DNA of 47,373 nucleotides from an uncultured Prevotellaceae bacterium (lineage in GTDB: Bacteria; Bacteroidota; Bacteroidia; Bacteroidales; Bacteroidaceae). Shown in pieces: positions 32,498-40,762 of the stretch. Under the pieces are notes generated by a model, which saw nothing but the letters and a program-made list of their open reading frames with translations, was not told where the DNA came from and ran no database searches. The stretch's first letter is position 1. The number at the start of each line of letters is the position of its first letter. The DNA lies in the NCBI GenBank assembly GCA_902774925.1, contig CACYKE010000014.1:1-47373 (forward strand), read 5' to 3'. A program made the translations under genes and the position numbers.

Positions 32498-33253
32498 CTA
32501 TATCAGCTTTGCAAGCAAATCGCTAAGTGCACTCAGTTCCAGCATGTTTGCTGCGTCGCTCAAGCCTTGATCGGGGGTAGGGTGTACCTCGAAGAAGAAG
32601 CCTGTCGCACCGAAAGCCTTTGCTGCCAGTGCCATTTGTGGCACAAACCGCCGGTCGCCTCCTGTCTTGCCGTTGCTGCCTCCAGGACGCTGTACGCTGT
32701 GGGTGCAGTCCATAATCACTGTTTCTGTTATCTCCAGCATATCGGGAATGTTGCGGAAGTCGACCACGAGGTTGTTATATCCCATCATGTTGCCGCGTTC
32801 CGTCAGCCACACTTCCTTTGCTCCGGCATCACGTGCTTTTTCCACAGGGTAACGCATGTCGCGACCGCTCAGGAACTGCGCCTTCTTAATGTTCACAGTC
32901 TTGCCTGTGCGTGCAGCTGCCAAAAGTAGGTCTGTCTGTCGGCACAGGAATGCCGGTATCTGGATAATGTCAACCACCTCTCCTGCCGGTTCAGCCTGCC
33001 AGGTTTCGTGGATGTCTGTAGTCAGTTGCAAACCATATTTCGCCTTTATGTCAGCCATCATCTGAAGTCCGCGGTCGATGCCAGGTCCACGGAACGACGT
33101 TATAGACGTCCTGTTGGCCTTGTCGAACGAGGCTTTGAAGATGATGTCCGTGCCCAATTTCTGGTTTATTTCCACCAGTTTTGCAGCTACTGTGTCGAGC
33201 AGCTCTGCTGATTCAATCACGCACGGTCCGGCTATCAATACAGGTCTTTTCAT
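32498..33253 (-). CDS. kdsA: 3-deoxy-D-manno-octulosonate 8-phosphate synthase
   Basis: KdsA condenses arabinose 5-phosphate with phosphoenolpyruvate to Kdo-8-phosphate. The 251-residue protein shows IAGPCVIES, where the Cys marks the metal-dependent class, KASFDKANRTS, FRGPGIDRGL, DCTHSVQRPG and the late EVHPTPDQGLSDAANML. It is a little shorter than the E. coli enzyme. It is the first gene of an operon with kdsD, a propeller regulator and a PLD enzyme. Confidence 0.95.
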   Translation of the reverse strand: MKRPVLIAGPCVIESAELLDTVAAKLVEINQKLGTDIIFKASFDKANRTSITSFRGPGIDRGLQMMADIKAKYGLQLTTDIHETWQAEPAGEVVDIIQIPAFLCRQTDLLLAAARTGKTVNIKKAQFLSGRDMRYPVEKARDAGAKEVWLTERGNMMGYNNLVVDFRNIPDMLEITETVIMDCTHSVQRPGGSNGKTGGDRRFVPQMALAAKAFGATGFFFEVHPTPDQGLSDAANMLELSALSDLLAKLI

Positions 33254-33277
33254 GCTTCAGTTTACACTTTAACCTTG

Positions 33278-33309
33278 CAAAGATAGATATTTTCTTTGAC
33301 ATGTGCAAG
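33278..33309 (-). promoter_or_regulatory. Promoter of kdsA-kdsD operon
   Basis: On the minus strand CTTG (33306-33309, one mismatch), a 20-bp spacer, and TATCTTTG (33278-33285). The -33 box overlaps the edge of the upstream terminator tail. Confidence 0.7.
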
Positions 33310-33341
33310 AAAAAAGGGCGGAAATTTATATTTCCACCCTA
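33309..33341 (-). terminator. Terminator of the vanX-type gene
   Basis: Read leftward, AGGGTGGAAAT pairs with ATTTCCGCCCT (one mismatch) around ATAA, followed by a T run. It ends the dipeptidase transcript directly before the kdsA promoter. Confidence 0.78.
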
Positions 33342-33368
33342 TTCCTCATGAATTCCTCTTATTTTCGT

Positions 33369-34154
33369 TTAATTCTTCAGTTGTCTGACGGGGAATGTGA
33401 AGTACGTATCGGGGAACGGCTCGTCAGCCAGTGTGAAGTGCCACCATTCGGTGCGGAACGGATTGAAACCATGTCGCATCATTGCTGCGCGTAGTATCAT
33501 GCGGTTTTTAAACTGCTCTGCCGTAATCTTCTTGTTGGCGGGGCTTTTGCTGTTGTCGCCCGTGTATGCGCCCGTTTCAGGATTGCCGCAGAAATCGGGG
33601 TGGCTCTCTGGTCCAAACCAGTCAAATGTGCCGCCCATATCCAATTCCTTCTCCGTTGCCATATCGAACAATGTCAGGTCTATCGTTGAACCACGTGAGT
33701 GACCGCTCTTCGCACAAATGTACTCTTGCGGAAACAATACCTTTTTGTCTAGGTCGGGATAGAAGTACGCCTTCATTCGAGTATCGGAAATATTCTCAGC
33801 CCATCTGACGAAGTGGTCAACGGCCTTTTGTGGGCGATAAGCGTCATAAATTTTCAAGCGGTATCCTAGGTTGATTACGTCGTCGCTTACGGCTTTCAAA
33901 CTGTCTACCGCGCGCTTCGTCAGCAGTGCCGTTGGCTCTTGATAACCATCTATTCTGTCGCCTACGAAGTTGTATGTTCCGAAGTAGCGAATCTCCAGAA
34001 TAGCGTCTGGCACTACGTCTGTCAACGTTGTAAACGCACTTGTATCCTCCGTTGCACTTGCCGTTTCTACCACTGATTGCTCGGCGCTCTTTTTGCAGCC
34101 CGCGACCAGCAGTATGCTGATAGAAAGAAGACCTAGAATATAAACTTTTTTCAT
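33369..34154 (-). CDS. D-Ala-D-Ala dipeptidase, lipoprotein (VanX/DdpX type)
   Basis: VanX-type enzymes are zinc peptidases that split D-Ala-D-Ala. The 261-residue precursor has a lipoprotein signal with Cys20 (ILLVAGC) and the zinc motifs SGHSRGSTIDLTL and EWWHFTL. It also has YDAYRPQKAVDHF and the conserved MGGTFDWFG. The lipid anchor suggests action in the periplasm on peptidoglycan-derived dipeptide rather than in vancomycin resistance; no vanH or vanA neighbour is present. It sits 7 bases past the decayed phosphatase gene in the same direction and ends at a terminator. Confidence 0.9.
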   Translation of the reverse strand: MKKVYILGLLSISILLVAGCKKSAEQSVVETASATEDTSAFTTLTDVVPDAILEIRYFGTYNFVGDRIDGYQEPTALLTKRAVDSLKAVSDDVINLGYRLKIYDAYRPQKAVDHFVRWAENISDTRMKAYFYPDLDKKVLFPQEYICAKSGHSRGSTIDLTLFDMATEKELDMGGTFDWFGPESHPDFCGNPETGAYTGDNSKSPANKKITAEQFKNRMILRAAMMRHGFNPFRTEWWHFTLADEPFPDTYFTFPVRQLKN

Positions 34155-34160
34155 AGTCTT

Positions 34161-34908
34161 TTATCTCATTTTGATACACATCTTCGTCAGGTCGTCGCTG
34201 GGTTCAGCGCTACCCACGAATTCTTCCACAGCCTTGTGGATGGTTTCCGATGTCTCTCGTGCAGTGCCTAGGTCATTACGCAGTAAGGCCTGCGTTACAG
34301 AATTCCATGTGTCCCGATTTCAAGTTGATAAGTCCGATAAACATCGTGACAAACATACCCTGCTCGTTGTCCTCAACCAAAGCGTGGTTCAAGCGCGTGG
34401 CAATGGCGTTGGGAGTCAGATGGCCGTCTACCAGCGTGCGGAACATTCGTGTCACTTCAGCCATAAATAAGGCCGCAGGTACACCCTTTCCGCTGACGTC
34501 GCCTACGCAGAAATACAGTTGGTCGTCCAGTAGCGCGTAGGCATACAGGTCGCCGCCCATCTCTTTGGCAGGAGTCATCATGGCGTAAATGTCCACATCC
34601 CTGCGTCGTGGGAATACGTGTGGCAGCATCCTCTTTTGTATCTCGCGAGCGATACGCAGCTCACTCTCAATACGCTCTTTGGCCAGTCCCATGTTGCCCG
34701 ACTGTTCGCGGATGGTGCCTAAGGCGAATGTTGCGAAATACATGCCGACGTTGCTGTTGTTTGTTTTGGCGTGATGGTAGATATCATGTGCCATCTGCAC
34801 TCCTTTCTTGCGGTCGACATACTCGAACATATAGATGGCCTCGTAGCTGCAAGCACGGTAGTAGGTCTCTTGATAGCGTTAGCAATAAAGAGAGGAGAAT
34901 TTCTTCAT
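34161..34908 (-). pseudogene. Decayed SpoIIE-type PP2C phosphatase
   Basis: The original start is ATG at 34908, one base after the LuxR gene stop. After nine codons (MKKFSSLYC) an in-frame TAA occurs, then the frame resumes (RYQETYYRACSYEAIYMFEY). This implies loss of the N-terminal part. The phosphatase core is recognisable: TPAKEMGGDLYAYALLDDQL, GDVSGKGVPAALFMAEVTRM. At HMEFCNAG the frame meets a stop after LTA. The C-terminal end continues in another frame (LLRNDLGTARETSETIHKAV, then EPSDDLTKMCIKM). A deletion of several dozen codons with a frame change explains this. A 184-residue fragment from 34830 could still be made but lacks much of the metal centre. Confidence 0.82.
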
Positions 34909-34909
34909 A

Positions 34910-35512
34910 TCATATCTTGTTTATATCCACATAGCCGTGCATGACGGCATATATGGTGAGTGCGGAGACACTGCGGAATCCGAGCTTATCCATGATGTTT
35001 TTGCGGTGAGTGACTACAGTTGAAAGGGCGATATTGAGGCGGTCGGCAATCTCTTTGTTGATGAGTCCCTGGACGATGAGTGCCATTACCTCGATTTCGC
35101 GGTCGGAAAGGATTTTCTGTTGTAATACTTGAGGGGTAGGAGGCAGATTCTGGCCGTGACCGTGGGCATGTTGCTCGAGAGCAAGCAGTTGACGGACGAG
35201 CTGGGGCTCGGGCTGATTGATGCAAAGGGTGTTGAACTCGCTGGGCTGCGTGCTGTCGGTGAGCGAGAGGGTAAGCACAATGGTCTTACGACGGCGCTCG
35301 ACGAAGTAGGTGCGGTTGGCGAGGACGATATCTAAGGACACAAAATAGTGGGCATAGATGTCGGCATCATTGGCTTCGAGTTCGGCAAGGGTGCCGAATG
35401 TGTCAATGGTGACGATAGGCATCATGTTGAGCAGCAATTGCTTCAATCCCAGCGTGGCCAGCGTGTTGGGATCGATGATGGCAATCTTCGGACGGTGATT
35501 TAGAGTTGTCAT
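34910..35512 (-). CDS. LuxR-type regulator with a receiver-like N-terminus
   Basis: This 200-residue protein has a C-terminal LuxR helix-turn-helix (LSDREIEVMALIVQGLINKE, IADRLNIALSTVVTHRKNIM, DKLGF). The N-terminal half resembles a receiver (KIAIIDPNTLATLGLKQLL), but the phosphorylation position reads YFVSLDIV and lacks the usual DxxMP context, so it is probably not phosphorylated in the classical way. Its ATG overlaps the stop of the alarmone-synthetase-like gene (ATGA), and the decayed PP2C starts one base after its stop. The three genes were clearly one translationally coupled unit. Confidence 0.85.
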   Translation of the reverse strand: MTTLNHRPKIAIIDPNTLATLGLKQLLLNMMPIVTIDTFGTLAELEANDADIYAHYFVSLDIVLANRTYFVERRRKTIVLTLSLTDSTQPSEFNTLCINQPEPQLVRQLLALEQHAHGHGQNLPPTPQVLQQKILSDREIEVMALIVQGLINKEIADRLNIALSTVVTHRKNIMDKLGFRSVSALTIYAVMHGYVDINKI

Positions 35513-36609
35513 CCCTTCTTATTCATGAATTCCAGACGACTGGCCTGCTCCATGACCATATCGGCAAGAGTCTCGTTTTGTGGCATTTTGCCGTTGATGG
35601 TTTCGAAAAACTGAACGAGAGACAGCTTGCCTCCTCCGGTCTTGAGGAGATGTACAATACACAGATTCTGCAGGCCGACTGTCTCGGCGAGGATGTCGAT
35701 ATCAGTACTGCCCAGTTGGAACAATGCCAGCTGATAGGCGTCTTCGAAATTATTGTGCATGAGTCGCTCGACGTCGCCAAGGGTGTTCATGCCGATACGT
35801 CGTAGTACTTTAAGATAGGGCCACCAGGGGGCTTCATGTAGCTCGGCCTGTGTGATAGCGGCAATCTTGCGATTGAGTTTGTCGAACGGGCGCTTGTCGA
35901 GATAGCTGCGGAAGGTGTCCAGGTCGAGTGGCACTTCCTCAATTTGTCCGCTCTGTACGAGGCTTTGGGCACGGCGACGATAGTCGGCAATAGCATTGCG
36001 GATGCGGCTGAACTCGTTGTCTGCAAGTTCAAGCATACCTGCCAGTCGGCTGAGGTTGCGGTGATACTCCATGGGCGTTTCGATTTCGGACTTGTAGCCG
36101 ATATCGTGTTGGATGGCTGACCACACGTGTTGCAGAGCAGTACGCATCTGCAACTCGAAACGTACCTCATTGATTTCGGGCATCTCAGGGTTGAAATACA
36201 ACGACTTGGGAATTCGGCAGATGTAGTGTAGCGAATTGTAGCCGAAACTGTCGAATTGGTGCATCCGACGCTTGTCGACGGAGTTGTCCCAGTCGATTTC
36301 GAAGAGTACCTCAGCCATTGATGCGATACGGTCGACATCCTCGTTGTAGAATGTGATGATGCGCGCGCCGAAGATGTCGGTGATATCAAGCAGCGAACTA
36401 TATTTATGTCCTTTGCGCCGAAGTTTTCCAACCAGCGACTCTTCAGCCTTAATACGCGACTCCATGGAGTTAACCTCGATACCACTCTGCTGAACCAGTG
36501 TGCTCAGTTTTTCCATTACCACACGCTGAAGCTCCTCGAAGAGCGGCTGCTTGTTGCAGTACTCTTCGAGAAGCATTTCACCATGTAGGTCGAGTCCGTA
36601 ATCTGACAT
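35509..36609 (-). CDS. RelA/SpoT-domain protein (putative alarmone synthetase)
   Basis: The 366-residue protein has a (p)ppGpp-synthetase-like fold. Residues about 60-170 hold GHKYSSLLDITDIFGARIIT, a central FDSFGYNSLHYI, and FELQMRTALQHVWSAIQHDI. These parallel the substrate and catalytic motifs of RelA_SpoT domains. There is no HD hydrolase or TGS domain, so it is a small stand-alone type. The C-terminal about 150 residues are helical and unrecognised. It lies 6 bases after the STAS gene. Actual pyrophosphokinase activity is inferred. An Asn in GYNSLH and other changes leave room for a different nucleotide product. Confidence 0.8.
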   Translation of the reverse strand: MSDYGLDLHGEMLLEEYCNKQPLFEELQRVVMEKLSTLVQQSGIEVNSMESRIKAEESLVGKLRRKGHKYSSLLDITDIFGARIITFYNEDVDRIASMAEVLFEIDWDNSVDKRRMHQFDSFGYNSLHYICRIPKSLYFNPEMPEINEVRFELQMRTALQHVWSAIQHDIGYKSEIETPMEYHRNLSRLAGMLELADNEFSRIRNAIADYRRRAQSLVQSGQIEEVPLDLDTFRSYLDKRPFDKLNRKIAAITQAELHEAPWWPYLKVLRRIGMNTLGDVERLMHNNFEDAYQLALFQLGSTDIDILAETVGLQNLCIVHLLKTGGGKLSLVQFFETINGKMPQNETLADMVMEQASRLEFMNKKG

Positions 36610-36615
36610 ACGAAA

Positions 36616-36918
36616 TCAGCGGATATCGAACAGATTGAAGAAACCGGTCATCATGAACACCTTCTTGATTTCGTCGTTGATGTGTTCGATAATGACTTTA
36701 CCCCCTTTGGCTGTAGCCTCTTTGCGGATGGTTAGGAACAGGCGCAGACCAGACGAGCTAATATACTCAAGGTCTTTGCAGTCAAGGGTAATTTGTTTAT
36801 CGGCATTCTCCAATAATGGGGCTATCTCCTGCTGGGCTTTTACCGCAGCAGGGGTGTCGAGGCGTCCGCTGACAGTAGCGGTATAACCGCCGTTTTGTTC
36901 GTTAATCTCAAAAATCAT
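36616..36918 (-). CDS. STAS-domain anti-sigma-factor-antagonist-like protein
   Basis: The 100-residue protein is a single STAS domain like SpoIIAA or RsbV. It starts MIFEINEQNGGYTATVSGRL and has the phosphorylation loop YISSSGLRLF, with Ser54-56 candidates (Ser56 aligns best). In known systems a serine kinase of the RsbW type phosphorylates this Ser, and a PP2C phosphatase reverses it. Both activities are encoded in one protein at 40763-43171 in the same cluster. It lies between the lipoprotein gene and the alarmone-synthetase-like gene. Confidence 0.9.
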   Translation of the reverse strand: MIFEINEQNGGYTATVSGRLDTPAAVKAQQEIAPLLENADKQITLDCKDLEYISSSGLRLFLTIRKEATAKGGKVIIEHINDEIKKVFMMTGFFNLFDIR

Positions 36919-36922
36919 TTTT

Positions 36923-36936
36923 AATTATGAATTATG
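36923..36936. repeat. Short heptamer repeat in the STAS/lipoprotein spacer
   Basis: AATTATG occurs twice in tandem, followed by AATGGTT. It is a minimal example of the 7-bp spacer arrays. Confidence 0.45.
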
Positions 36937-36944
36937 AATGGTTA

Positions 36945-37748
36945 TTACTTGATAATGGCCTTACGTGCATCGTTAATCTGATCTTTAGCCTTAGCAACCT
37001 GATCCTTCAGCTCAGCAACAGAAGTAGCGTTGAGCACATCCAAGGGAGCAAGAGCCTTTGCAACGGGCTGGATGTCGGGATCGTACTCTGACAGGCGGTT
37101 GATGGCGTCGAGCACGAGGATGATGCGGAATGTGACGTTAGAAGCTGCCTCGTCAGTGAAGGTGCTGAGGTACTTGTCGGGGTTCTGATTGGCGATGTAG
37201 AGCTGTTCGGTAAGTGCAGCGGCGGCCATCTGCCAGAAGTGGTTGATGCGGCCGTTCTTCTCCATTTCGTCATAGAGAACGTTAGATGTCTCAAACAACG
37301 TGTTGGCATCTTCAATAGCCTTGAACGAAGGATCGTTGATGTCGGCAACGAGCTTTGTAATAGCCTTGTCGTAGTCCTCGGTAGGCATCTCATAGAGAGC
37401 GGCAATCTTCTTGTCAACGTTCAATGCGCTGAGGATACGATACTTTTCAGCCAGTGTGGTAGCCTCCTCGGCAGCAGAAACGGGCAGCAGATAGTCGGGC
37501 TTGACCTGCTTTTCTTCCTTGGTCAGCTTGATGCCGTCGTCGCCTTCTGACAGGAAGGGCAGTTGCTTCAACTTACCAATCTCGGCAGCGATGCTGTCGA
37601 AGTGCATCTTGATGCTGGCTTCGATTTGCTGCTGTTCGAAACTCTTCAGGCTGTCAGCTGCTACCTCAGCCTGCTCACTTTTCTTTCCACCACATGCAGC
37701 GAATACAACAGCTGCAAATGCAATAGCTAAAATTGATAATTTCTTCAT
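36945..37748 (-). CDS. Lipoprotein of unknown function in the stress cluster
   Basis: The 267-residue precursor has a lipoprotein signal (AIAFAAVVFAAC, Cys19) followed by a helical mature domain without Cys. It reads like a periplasmic helical bundle, with EEATTLAEKYRILSALNVDK and RIILVLDAINRLSEYDPDIQ. I do not recognise a named family. It is encoded 26 bases before the STAS gene and 44 bases after the ABC exporter, so a periplasmic accessory to that exporter or a sensor for the partner-switching module is plausible. Confidence 0.72.
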   Translation of the reverse strand: MKKLSILAIAFAAVVFAACGGKKSEQAEVAADSLKSFEQQQIEASIKMHFDSIAAEIGKLKQLPFLSEGDDGIKLTKEEKQVKPDYLLPVSAAEEATTLAEKYRILSALNVDKKIAALYEMPTEDYDKAITKLVADINDPSFKAIEDANTLFETSNVLYDEMEKNGRINHFWQMAAAALTEQLYIANQNPDKYLSTFTDEAASNVTFRIILVLDAINRLSEYDPDIQPVAKALAPLDVLNATSVAELKDQVAKAKDQINDARKAIIK

Positions 37749-37792
37749 TTCTTAATTTTTTTGAGTTATTAAAATGTTAATTATTTATCTTG

Positions 37793-40684
37793 TTAATTCT
37801 CTGTTTTGCGAATGTATCTCCCTGGGCAGTCGGTGAGCAGCATCAGTGTAGTGATGATACACATGAGCAGCAGCATGGCCATATTGAACCAGATAGTTTT
37901 GATGTGCCACTGGCCCACAATCTTCTCGCTGCTGTAGAATGGTGCGCGACCGATGGTGCTTTGTGGCGTCAGGAAGATAAGTCCTGTACGCGGCACAGCA
38001 TAATCATCAATGATGTCGAGCATTCGTCGTTGGTCGGCACCGATGACACAGTCTTCCAGTTTGATGTTATAGTTCTGTCGTTTCAGGTCGAGCAGGGCTT
38101 CTTTGCCATTCTGACGGATATAGCTTGACGTCAGTGCATCGGCCTTCAGCGATATTTCGTTGCTACGCTTCGAAAGGATATTCTCGGCTTCTCTCATATA
38201 GTCGTATAGTGACTGGTAGGACTCGTCACCGCTATAAGGTTTCATGTCGCAATAAGCGGTGATTAGCGGCAGGTTGGTGCGGATGACAGCCATGTGATCC
38301 ACGATGGATTCCTTGCCTCGCTTTTGCTCGTCCTTCATGGTTTCAAGCTGTGATTGCAACTCATAGAGCAATCCCATGTTGTAATATTGTGTCTCGTACT
38401 TCTTTTTGTCGAGTTCAAAGAAGTTACGCTCGTATTCATTGTCAGTGAACGATGTGACGGCCAGTGCCTCGTATGACCAACGTGAGGGGATGAGGTCTCC
38501 GATGATGGGTACATTACCCGTCGTGCTCTTGGGCGTCAGGTCGGAGAAGCTGACCACCAGTCCGCAAAGCAGAATCTGGGGAATGAGTAGCATGGGGATG
38601 CTGATGTAGATGGCTACGACGGAGTTGAGACATTGCGACAGCAATAGTCCTGTGAGGTTGGCCAGCAGGGCCGTCATAAACAGGATGAGCCACCATGTTG
38701 TGAAGAGCCCGTGCAGTTCCATGATGGCATTGCCGACAACGATGAACAGCAACGTCTGAATGAGTGACACGAAGGCCATATAGACTATCTTCGACCAGAT
38801 ATAGCTACCATAGGACAGATGCAGGAATTGCTCGCGTTTGAGTAGTGCGCGGTCTTTGATGATTTCCTCTGCACTGCCGCTCATACCTGTGAACGTAGCG
38901 ACGATGACAGCCATAAAGAAGTAGCTGACGAGGTTCTTGTTATCCATGACGGAATAGCCCTCGGGTGGAGCATAGCGTGTGAGGAAAGCACAGACCACTG
39001 CCAGCAGGGGAGCCTGCAGGAGAGTGATGCAGAGATATTGCACGTTGGTAATCTTCGTCTTGAAGTTACGGTGCAGGAAGATGGCGAACTGTTTAAGTAC
39101 GCCAGGTTTCTTTTGGTCGGAAGGCGGTACTTTGCTGACAGCGGGAGCGGGCAACTCAGGACGGTTCTTCAGATAAAGCTCGTGCCACTCCTGAGGCGTC
39201 ATCTTGCGTTCGTCAGATATCTCGCCATTGCTATTGAGCGTCTTCTCGTCGATGATGTTGAGTACGATTTCGGGATTGACGTTGCCGCACATGGGACAAG
39301 CGCTGGTCTCGGCATCAGCATAGTTGGCGGCCTCCTTGAAATAGGTAATGGCGTCAATGGGGTTGCCGTCGAACACAGGATATCCGCCACGATCGAGCAG
39401 CCACAAACGGTCGAAGAGTTTATAGACGTCGCTGGACGGCTGGTGGATATTGACGATGATGAGCTTACCCTTCAGTGTCTGTTCCTTCAGTAGGTTGATG
39501 ACCTTTTCGGTATCTGCTGACGACAGTCCAGAGGTCGGTTCGTCGAGGAACAATACCGCAGGCTCGCGGATGAGTTCAAGGGCAATATTCAGACGTTTGC
39601 GCTGTCCGCCAGAGATGTATTTGTTGATGGCCGAGCCTGCTTTCAGGTCTTTGACGGCATCAAGCCCGAGATCCTTCAAGGTCTTCATAACACGACGGTC
39701 GAGTTCCTCTTCTGCCATTCCTTCGAAGCACAACTTGGCAGTAAACCAGAGGTTCTGGTAAACGGTCAGCTCCTCGATGAGCAGATCGTCCTGAGGCACG
39801 TAACCGATGAGGTCCTTGGCCTCTGGTTCGCTGATGTCGTGACCATTGATGGTAATCGTGCCTTCCTGAGGTTTCATACTGCCGTTGAGCAGGGAAAGGA
39901 GGGTCGTTTTGCCTGTTCCTGAACCGCCCATGATAGCCAGCAATTCTCCATTATGAAGGTTGAAGCTTAGGTTGTGCATACCGTTGTCACTACCTGGGAA
40001 TCTGAAGGTTACGTTTCTCCCACAGAATTCAACGGCTTCTACCTTACTGTCTGACTTGTCGTAGCAACTGATGATGGATGAGTAGTAGACAGGACGGCCA
40101 CTCTTGCCTTTCAGTACGCTGCTCTGAAGCCATACTTGATAGCATCCGGAGAGTACGGGAACATCGTTGAGCAGGACGGTATCGCTGCCCATGTAGGTAA
40201 ACATCAACAAACCTGTGAAGGGGTCGAGCAACGTCTTGAGTTGTCCGTCGAAACCCTCTAACTGGTGCAGTATGACGTGCTCCGTGGGTTTGTTGTTGAC
40301 ATAATCCATGAAGTTGTTATACTGCTCATCAGGGATGTTAAACTGCTCGGCCATCGTGCGGAACATGACATCGGTAAATCCGTTGTCGTCAGCACAGAAT
40401 TCCAAAAGACGCAGCAGCAACAGGGCTTTTTCTGTGTTGCGGATGTCCGTTTGCAAATTAGAACAAATAGAGCGGACGGTATCTTGGGTGTTTAAGTCAT
40501 CGGTCATCTCGTAAGCCATGCGCATATCGCTGTAGAGATCCAGATAGAGGTCGATGTTCCTGATACCGAATTGGCGACGCAAATAACTTACGAGCATCTC
40601 TTTTGCCCGTTCCTCGTCCACTTGCTCTACTTTTCCAAATAGTGCAAACAAACTGATAAAGCTGGATAATATTACGTCAGTCAT
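37793..40684 (-). CDS. ABCG-like ABC transporter with N-terminal helical domain
   Basis: This is a 963-residue half-transporter in one chain. Residues about 1-145 are an acidic helical domain. A linker follows, then the ATPase with Walker A GGSGTGKTT (near 257), the signature ISGGQRKRLNIALEL and Walker B AVLFLDEPTSGLSS, which is ABCG-like. A CxxC motif (CPMCG) follows. The membrane part has six helices (ISIPMLLIPQILLCGLVVSF is one). A large non-membrane insert of about 200 residues precedes the last helix. The start at 40684 (MTDVILSSF) is preferred because the -7 box overlaps the longer TTG start. The substrate is unknown. Confidence 0.85.
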   Translation of the reverse strand: MTDVILSSFISLFALFGKVEQVDEERAKEMLVSYLRRQFGIRNIDLYLDLYSDMRMAYEMTDDLNTQDTVRSICSNLQTDIRNTEKALLLLRLLEFCADDNGFTDVMFRTMAEQFNIPDEQYNNFMDYVNNKPTEHVILHQLEGFDGQLKTLLDPFTGLLMFTYMGSDTVLLNDVPVLSGCYQVWLQSSVLKGKSGRPVYYSSIISCYDKSDSKVEAVEFCGRNVTFRFPGSDNGMHNLSFNLHNGELLAIMGGSGTGKTTLLSLLNGSMKPQEGTITINGHDISEPEAKDLIGYVPQDDLLIEELTVYQNLWFTAKLCFEGMAEEELDRRVMKTLKDLGLDAVKDLKAGSAINKYISGGQRKRLNIALELIREPAVLFLDEPTSGLSSADTEKVINLLKEQTLKGKLIIVNIHQPSSDVYKLFDRLWLLDRGGYPVFDGNPIDAITYFKEAANYADAETSACPMCGNVNPEIVLNIIDEKTLNSNGEISDERKMTPQEWHELYLKNRPELPAPAVSKVPPSDQKKPGVLKQFAIFLHRNFKTKITNVQYLCITLLQAPLLAVVCAFLTRYAPPEGYSVMDNKNLVSYFFMAVIVATFTGMSGSAEEIIKDRALLKREQFLHLSYGSYIWSKIVYMAFVSLIQTLLFIVVGNAIMELHGLFTTWWLILFMTALLANLTGLLLSQCLNSVVAIYISIPMLLIPQILLCGLVVSFSDLTPKSTTGNVPIIGDLIPSRWSYEALAVTSFTDNEYERNFFELDKKKYETQYYNMGLLYELQSQLETMKDEQKRGKESIVDHMAVIRTNLPLITAYCDMKPYSGDESYQSLYDYMREAENILSKRSNEISLKADALTSSYIRQNGKEALLDLKRQNYNIKLEDCVIGADQRRMLDIIDDYAVPRTGLIFLTPQSTIGRAPFYSSEKIVGQWHIKTIWFNMAMLLLMCIITTLMLLTDCPGRYIRKTEN

Positions 40685-40699
40685 TTCTCTATTAATTTG

Positions 40700-40707
40700 C
40701 AAATTTA
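40700..40707 (-). promoter_or_regulatory. -7 box of the ABC exporter gene
   Basis: TAAATTTG on the minus strand lies 15 bases before the ATG. No TTTG is present at the 20-bp distance, so this is a weak internal promoter candidate. Confidence 0.45.
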
Positions 40708-40762
40708 CTTAAAATCTAAGACTAAAGTCTTATCGAGGTAGTTAAAAAAAATTAAAACCTGT

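Noticed and set aside
33369-34154. Vancomycin-resistance determinant
   Set aside because: VanX-type sequence is present, but it is a lipoprotein, and no ligase, dehydrogenase or VanRS genes accompany it.
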